NCBI RefSeq assembly: GCF_013408305.1
Contig: NZ_JACBZS010000001.1
Span: forward strand, 310,001 to 374,000
Reading direction: 5' to 3'
Origin: Naumannella cuiyingiana
GTDB lineage: Bacteria; Actinomycetota; Actinomycetes; Propionibacteriales; Propionibacteriaceae
Length of the DNA stretch: 64,000 bases
Shown: one piece after another, positions 60,166 through 64,000 of the stretch
How positions within the stretch are numbered: position 1 is the stretch's first letter
Layout: every line of letters starts with the position of its first letter
The notes under the pieces: model-generated
Databases searched by the model: none
What the model was told of the DNA's origin: nothing
The model's input: the letters and a program-made list of their open reading frames with translations, nothing else
Program-made: the position numbers and the translations under genes

Positions 60166-61208
60166 GACGGCACTCCCGCCGCCCGCTCGGGCACCGCGAG
60201 ATCCTCGACGGCGGTGATCGCCTCCTGCAGGGTGCCCACCTGGACCAGCCGCATCGAGGTCTGCACGCCGGCGACATCGGGGCAGTTCTCCGACGGCACC
60301 AGGAAGATCGTCGCGCCGGCGCCCTCGGCGGCCGCGATCTTCTCCTGGATGCCGCCGATCGGTCCGACATTGCCGCGGGCATCGATCGTGCCGGTCCCGG
60401 CGACAACCCGATCGCCGAGCAACTGGCCCTCGGTGATCTTGTCGTAGATCGCGAGCGCGAAGACCAGTCCGGCGCTGGGGCCGCCGATCGCCGGGTCGAC
60501 GTTGTAGGTGACCTGCGGGGTCAGACGATACCCGGTGCCGACGGCGATCCCGACGATCGGCAGGGTCGGATCGTCGTTGGCTCCCTGCAGCACGATCGGG
60601 ATGATCAACTCGCGGCCGGCGCGCACGACCTTGAACGGCACGGTGTCGCCGACGCGATGCCGGGCGACCAGCGTGCTGACCTGGTCGACATTGGCGACAT
60701 GCTCGCCGCCGATCTCGTACAACAGGTCGCCCGGTTGCAGTTGGCCGTCGGCCGGGCTGAGCGGCGTCACCGCGGTCACCATCGGCCGGTCCTGGACCTC
60801 CTGACCGGCGGCCAGGGTGGCTGCCACCAGCGCATTGTCCTGCGACGACCCCATCTGCGCCTCGTTGTCGTTGCGTACCTCATCGGCCGTGCGGCCCTGC
60901 GGGTAGACCGCATTGCGGGGCAACGTCTCCCGGCTGGGCAGGAAGTGGGCCAGCATCGCCTCCGGAACCCCGACCACCGCATCGGCGCGGGTCACGCTGA
61001 TGGTGGTCATGTCGAGGCGGCCGTCGGTCGGATAGGTACGCACATCGCTCAGCTCGACCACCGGGCTGCCGTCGGCGGCATTGCCGAGCACGTCGACGGT
61101 GCCGCCGGGGCTGTAGACGACGAACGGCACGGGCAGCACCGCCAGCGCGACGGCGAAGCCGACGAAGAGGACCGCGGAGACCAGCGCGGTCAGGGTCTGG
61201 CGCGTCAC
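60159..61208 (-). CDS. YlbL-type PDZ/Lon-like protease
   Basis: Membrane-anchored S16-family peptidase of 349 residues. One N-terminal helix (LTALVSAVLFVGFAVALAVL) is followed by an extracytoplasmic PDZ domain (about 120-215: LSPADGQLQPGDLLYEIGGE) and a Lon proteolytic domain. The Ser-Lys dyad is Ser245 in DPAIGGPSAGLVFALAIYD and Lys290 in VGPIGGIQEKIAAA, 45 residues apart as in B. subtilis YlbL. No ATPase domain is present. The gene is the first of the YlbL-PPA1309-UPF0182 group. Natural substrates are unknown. Confidence 0.93.
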   Translation of the reverse strand: MTRQTLTALVSAVLFVGFAVALAVLPVPFVVYSPGGTVDVLGNAADGSPVVELSDVRTYPTDGRLDMTTISVTRADAVVGVPEAMLAHFLPSRETLPRNAVYPQGRTADEVRNDNEAQMGSSQDNALVAATLAAGQEVQDRPMVTAVTPLSPADGQLQPGDLLYEIGGEHVANVDQVSTLVARHRVGDTVPFKVVRAGRELIIPIVLQGANDDPTLPIVGIAVGTGYRLTPQVTYNVDPAIGGPSAGLVFALAIYDKITEGQLLGDRVVAGTGTIDARGNVGPIGGIQEKIAAAEGAGATIFLVPSENCPDVAGVQTSMRLVQVGTLQEAITAVEDLAVPERAAGVPSC

Positions 61209-61209
61209 C

Positions 61210-61653
61210 TCAGACCCCCGGCCAGGTCGATGCGCCCCCGGCCCAGGTCTGTTCCTTCCAGATCGGCACCTGCTCCTTCAGGGTGTCGATCAGGTCGGCG
61301 CAGGCGGCGAGCGCCGGGGCCCGGTGCACGGCCGCGCAGGCGACCACCACGGCGATGTCGCCGACGCGCAGCGAGCCGGTACGGTGCTCGACCGCGACGC
61401 CGCGAACGTCGTGACGGGAGGCGACCTCGGCGGCAACCCGGGCCAGTTCGTCCGCCGCAGCCGGATGCGCGGTGTAGGTCAGGCCGGTGACCTCGCCGGG
61501 GCCGGTGGCCTCGTCGGTGTCGCGGACCGTGCCGACGAACAGCCCGAGCCCGCCGCACGCCGGATCGGCGACGGCGTCGATGACGCTCGCGACGTCGATC
61601 GGTTCGGGGCCGAGGCGAACGCCCAGGACCCGCTCGGGAAGGCTCGTTGACAC
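61210..61653 (-). CDS. moaE: molybdopterin synthase catalytic subunit MoaE
   Basis: Large subunit of molybdopterin synthase (147 residues), which adds sulfur from thiocarboxylated MoaD to precursor Z. Family features: LGLFVGTVRDTDEATGPGEV near residue 36, VRGVAVEHRTGSLRVGDIAV, VVVACAAVHRAPALAACADL (the RxxAF-type segment) and the active-site lysine region LKEQVPIWKEQTW near the end. GTG 61653 is chosen by homology start and a TATGGT box 6 nt upstream. The rest of the cofactor pathway is not in this window. It ends 1 bp before the YlbL-like gene. Confidence 0.93.
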   Translation of the reverse strand: MSTSLPERVLGVRLGPEPIDVASVIDAVADPACGGLGLFVGTVRDTDEATGPGEVTGLTYTAHPAAADELARVAAEVASRHDVRGVAVEHRTGSLRVGDIAVVVACAAVHRAPALAACADLIDTLKEQVPIWKEQTWAGGASTWPGV

Positions 61654-61659
61654 GCGCCG

Positions 61660-61665
61660 ACCATA
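61660..61665 (-). promoter_or_regulatory. -10 box TATGGT, leaderless moaE promoter
   Basis: TATGGT on the minus strand is followed by CGGCGC (6 nt) and GTG 61653; no Shine-Dalgarno. Confidence 0.55.
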
Positions 61666-61777
61666 CCCGTTGCGGCGGGCTCGGGCCCGCACGCCGGGCC
61701 CGTCGCCCGGCGGCCCTGCGGCGCGTTTGCGCCATGGGGTTGAATGGATCAGACCGACCCGATCAGGAGAGTCTTCG

Positions 61778-63286
61778 ATGTCCGACCAGCCCGGCCCGCC
61801 CGATCCGGACCACAACGACGACGAGAACCGGCCCGACGACGCCCGTGGCGAGCAGCCGGGCGACGACCGGAACCCGGGCGAGGATTCCGAGGCCGCCCAG
61901 CGGGAGTCGCTCGAGGCGCTGTTCCAGCAGTTCGGGGCGAGCGGCGATCTTTCCCAGTTGGTGGCCCAGGTCCAGCAGATGCTCGGCCAGATGGGCCTCG
62001 GCGCCCCGGGCGCGGGCGGCGCGATGGCGAACCCGGGCGGCGGCATCGGCTTCCGGATGCCGGGCACCCAGCCGCCCGGCGCCGTCGGCGAGGACGGGGT
62101 GAACTGGCAGTTGGTGCGCGATGTCGCCCGCAAGACGGCGGCCAGCCAGGGCGAGGATCCGACCCCGGGACGGCAGCGGCGCGAGCAGGTGGCGGATGCG
62201 GTACGCCTGGCGCAGTCCTGGCTGGACGAGGCGACCGCGCTGCCGGCCTCCTCGCCGCAGGCCCAGGCCTGGAGTCGGGCCGAGTGGATCGAGAAGACCC
62301 TCGAGGTCTGGCAGCGGCTGGTCTCGCCGGTGGCGAGCAGCATGGCCGATGCGATGGCCGAGACGATGTCGCTGCCGGCCGATGCGCCGGAGGCGCAGAT
62401 GCTGGCCGGCATGGAGCAGATGCTCAAGCCGATGCTGCGGACCAGCGGCGCGCACATGTTCGGGTTGCAGGCGGGCCAGTCGATCGGGCGGCTGGCCGGC
62501 GCGGTGCTCGGCGGGACCGACAACGGGCTGCCGCTGTTGCCCAGCTCCGAGGTCGCGCTGCTGCCGGCCAACATCGAGGCCTTCGCCGACGGGCTCGAGT
62601 CCGGCGCCGACGATGTGGTGATCTATCTGGCGCTGCGGGAGGCGGCCCGCCAGCGGCTGTTCGCCCATGCGGCCTGGCTCGGGCCGCAGGTGCTCGCGCT
62701 CGTCGAGGCGTACGCCCGAGAGATCACCATCGACACCTCACGCCTGGAGGAGCTGATGGGCTCCACGGGCGGCGCGCTGGACTCGGAGACGCTGCAGCGG
62801 ATCGCCGAACAGTTGCAGGACAACAGCCTGTTCACGCCGGCCCGCACACCGGAGCAGGAGCGCATCCTGGAGCGCCTGGAGACATTGCTCGCCCTGGTCG
62901 AGGGGTGGGTGGACGATGTGGTCGAGGTGGCGGCCGAGCGCTGGCTCCCGCAGGCGGGCGCGCTGGCCGAGACCATGCGCCGCCGCCGCGGTGCGGGCGG
63001 CCCGGCCGAGGACACCCTCGCCACGCTGGTCGGGCTGGAGTTGCGCCCGCGCCGGGTCCGCGAGGCCGCCCAACTGTGGCAGGTGCTGCGGCAGCGTTCG
63101 GGCGCCGACGCGCGCGAAGCGGCCTGGACCCACCCCGACCTGTTGCCGTCGACGGCCGACCTGGCCGATCCGCTCGGCTACACCCCGGGCGGGCAGGCCG
63201 CGGAGTCCGGCGACGACCTGGACGCCGAGTTGGCGAAGCTGCTCGACTCCGACGACGAGCGAGGATCCGACGCGGAGGACCGCTAG
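61778..63286 (+). CDS. zincin_2/DUF2342 family protein
   Basis: Protein of 502 residues. An acidic, disordered N-terminus (about 50 residues) leads into ESLEALFQQFGASGDLSQLV and a Gly-rich segment, then the conserved helical fold with FGLQAGQSIGRLAGAVLGGT and LPLLPSSEVALLPANIEAFA. This is the actinobacterial 'putative hydrolase/zinc-dependent metalloprotease' group related to F420-associated proteins. Where catalytic members keep His residues, this one reads VIYLALREAARQRLFAHAAW, with no HExxH, so enzymatic activity is doubtful. AGGAGA lies 7 nt before ATG 61778. Its TAG stop overlaps the convergent gene's stop. Confidence 0.85.
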   Translation: MSDQPGPPDPDHNDDENRPDDARGEQPGDDRNPGEDSEAAQRESLEALFQQFGASGDLSQLVAQVQQMLGQMGLGAPGAGGAMANPGGGIGFRMPGTQPPGAVGEDGVNWQLVRDVARKTAASQGEDPTPGRQRREQVADAVRLAQSWLDEATALPASSPQAQAWSRAEWIEKTLEVWQRLVSPVASSMADAMAETMSLPADAPEAQMLAGMEQMLKPMLRTSGAHMFGLQAGQSIGRLAGAVLGGTDNGLPLLPSSEVALLPANIEAFADGLESGADDVVIYLALREAARQRLFAHAAWLGPQVLALVEAYAREITIDTSRLEELMGSTGGALDSETLQRIAEQLQDNSLFTPARTPEQERILERLETLLALVEGWVDDVVEVAAERWLPQAGALAETMRRRRGAGGPAEDTLATLVGLELRPRRVREAAQLWQVLRQRSGADAREAAWTHPDLLPSTADLADPLGYTPGGQAAESGDDLDAELAKLLDSDDERGSDAEDR

Positions 63287-64000
63287 GCCGCCGACTCGGC
63301 GCGCAGGATGATCTTTCCTGCCACATGTCCGGCGTCACCGTAGACGTGTGCTTCGCGGACGGCATCGATGCCGAACAGGGCGACCTGGCGATCAACGACC
63401 GGCCTCAGGCGCCCAGCCTCGACAAGGCGCATGAGCTGGGTCAGTCCCTCACGGTCGCTTTCGACGAGCATCAACTCGTGTCGAACACCACGACGTTGGG
63501 CAATCTCACCGAGCGGAGTGGTCGAATTCAGCGACAAGGACACGATCGCGCCTCCGGACCGCGTGACCTGCAGGGATCGAGCTGCGGTATCTCCCCCTAC
63601 GGTGTCCAGGGCGATATCGATGTTCTCGACCGCCTCGACCAACCGCGTCGTGCGGTAGTCAATCACCTCGTCCGCTCCCAGGTCTCGCACAAGGGCGTGG
63701 TTCGAGGCGCTGGCTGTGCCGATCACGTATGCGCCGTGAGCCTTGGCGATCTGCACCGCCATGTGTCCCACCCCTCCCGCCGCGGCATGAACGAGGACTC
63801 GGTTCGTCGGCTGTACGCCGGCGGTGTCGACCAGGGCCTGCCAGGCGGTGAGACCGACGAGCGGCACGGCCGCCGCATCGGCGGATGCGAGTACAGCGGG
63901 CGTTGACACGAGGGCACGGGCAGGGGCACGAACATATTCGGCTGCGGCGCCGTGCCCGAACGGGTAAGGCAGCATTCCCACCACCCGATCACCCACGCGG
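63283..64000 (-). CDS. quinone oxidoreductase/zinc-independent MDR (partial, N-terminus off the window)
   Basis: C-terminal part of a medium-chain dehydrogenase/reductase of the NADPH:quinone oxidoreductase type (about 239 codons visible). The frame stays open to the right edge, and the first visible segment VGDRVVGMLPYPFGHGAAAE is internal in the family. NADP site: VLVHAAAGGVGHMAVQIAKA, then DLGADEVIDYRT and the end AHVYGDAGHVAGKIILR. No zinc-ligand Cys is seen. The stop shares CTAG with the stop of the convergent gene (4-bp overlap). It has more A/T at third positions than its neighbours, so recent acquisition is possible. Confidence 0.9.
   Translation of the reverse strand, partial: RVGDRVVGMLPYPFGHGAAAEYVRAPARALVSTPAVLASADAAAVPLVGLTAWQALVDTAGVQPTNRVLVHAAAGGVGHMAVQIAKAHGAYVIGTASASNHALVRDLGADEVIDYRTTRLVEAVENIDIALDTVGGDTAARSLQVTRSGGAIVSLSLNSTTPLGEIAQRRGVRHELMLVESDREGLTQLMRLVEAGRLRPVVDRQVALFGIDAVREAHVYGDAGHVAGKIILRAESAA

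Noticed and set aside
1-64000. CRISPR array, prophage, IS element, rRNA or toxin-antitoxin module
   Set aside because: No regularly spaced 24-40-bp repeats, transposase DDE or serine recombinase motifs, phage structural genes, rRNA sequence or paired small toxin-like genes were seen on either strand.

Overview
The window comes from the chromosome of a high-GC actinobacterium, most likely a Propionibacteriaceae-type organism. Evidence: strongly GC-biased codon use; the order lysA-hom-thrC-thrB-rho followed by rpmE-prfA-prmC-tsaC-wecA-atpIZBEFH, known from Mycobacterium and relatives; a WhiB1-type regulator; a PdtaS kinase; a mycothiol-type SigR/RsrA pair; a multifunctional 2-oxoglutarate dehydrogenase Kgd; bL37; and a PPA1309-family protein. 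Many genes have a TANNNT box 6-7 nt before the start codon, which fits leaderless mRNAs.

Layout. 1-7459 (minus): an operon-like run from rpmE through prfA, prmC, threonylcarbamoyl-AMP synthase and WecA into the F-type ATP synthase genes (atpH is cut by the left edge). 7460-18642: about 11 kb of accessory genes between rpmE and rho, which are usually neighbours. It holds a secreted GH27 alpha-galactosidase, an AtoE-type short-chain fatty acid transporter, a four-gene dipeptide/oligopeptide ABC transporter, a pyrimidine-dimer glycosylase, a hotdog thioesterase, a lipoprotein, and a deletion scar joining fragments of a MmyB-like regulator and an MFS exporter. 18643-25779 (minus): lysA, hom, thrC, thrB and rho, i.e. 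threonine/lysine synthesis plus the termination factor. 25881-34490: tRNA-Arg(CCG), a GT87-like membrane mannosyltransferase, kgd, a polar amino-acid ABC transporter and a small membrane protein. 34718-37865: a stress-signalling cluster of whiB1, pdtaS, bL37, rsrA and sigR. sigR has a consensus SigR promoter that overlaps the end of the gene upstream.

37859-46594: hydrolase, SRAP/HMCES protein, DoxX-like protein, aroA-rsgA-hisN, serA, a Pro/Gln-rich membrane protein and a FUSC-like protein. 46701-48867: initiator tRNA, a membrane-tethered CbbX-like AAA+ ATPase of less GC-rich composition, and a CmpB-family membrane protein. 49082-64000: a secreted zinc protease, a 5'-3' exonuclease, a paired active/inactive M16 peptidase, an amidohydrolase, UPF0182, PPA1309-family and YlbL-type Lon-like proteins, MoaE, a Zincin_2-family protein and a truncated quinone oxidoreductase.

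Most of the window is conserved housekeeping sequence, and I found no phage, IS element, CRISPR array or complete defence system. The least expected signals are: (i) short tandem repeats built on start-codon or Shine-Dalgarno-like sequence exactly at three translation starts (dppB, thrC, UPF0182); (ii) two essential genes, prfA and rsgA, whose conserved N-termini have no ATG/GTG/TTG and seem to need CTG; (iii) an over-abundant word GGCGTACC/GGTACGCC across both strands; (iv) the deletion scar at 17743-17745; and (v) the membrane-anchored CbbX-like ATPase beside tRNA-fMet.
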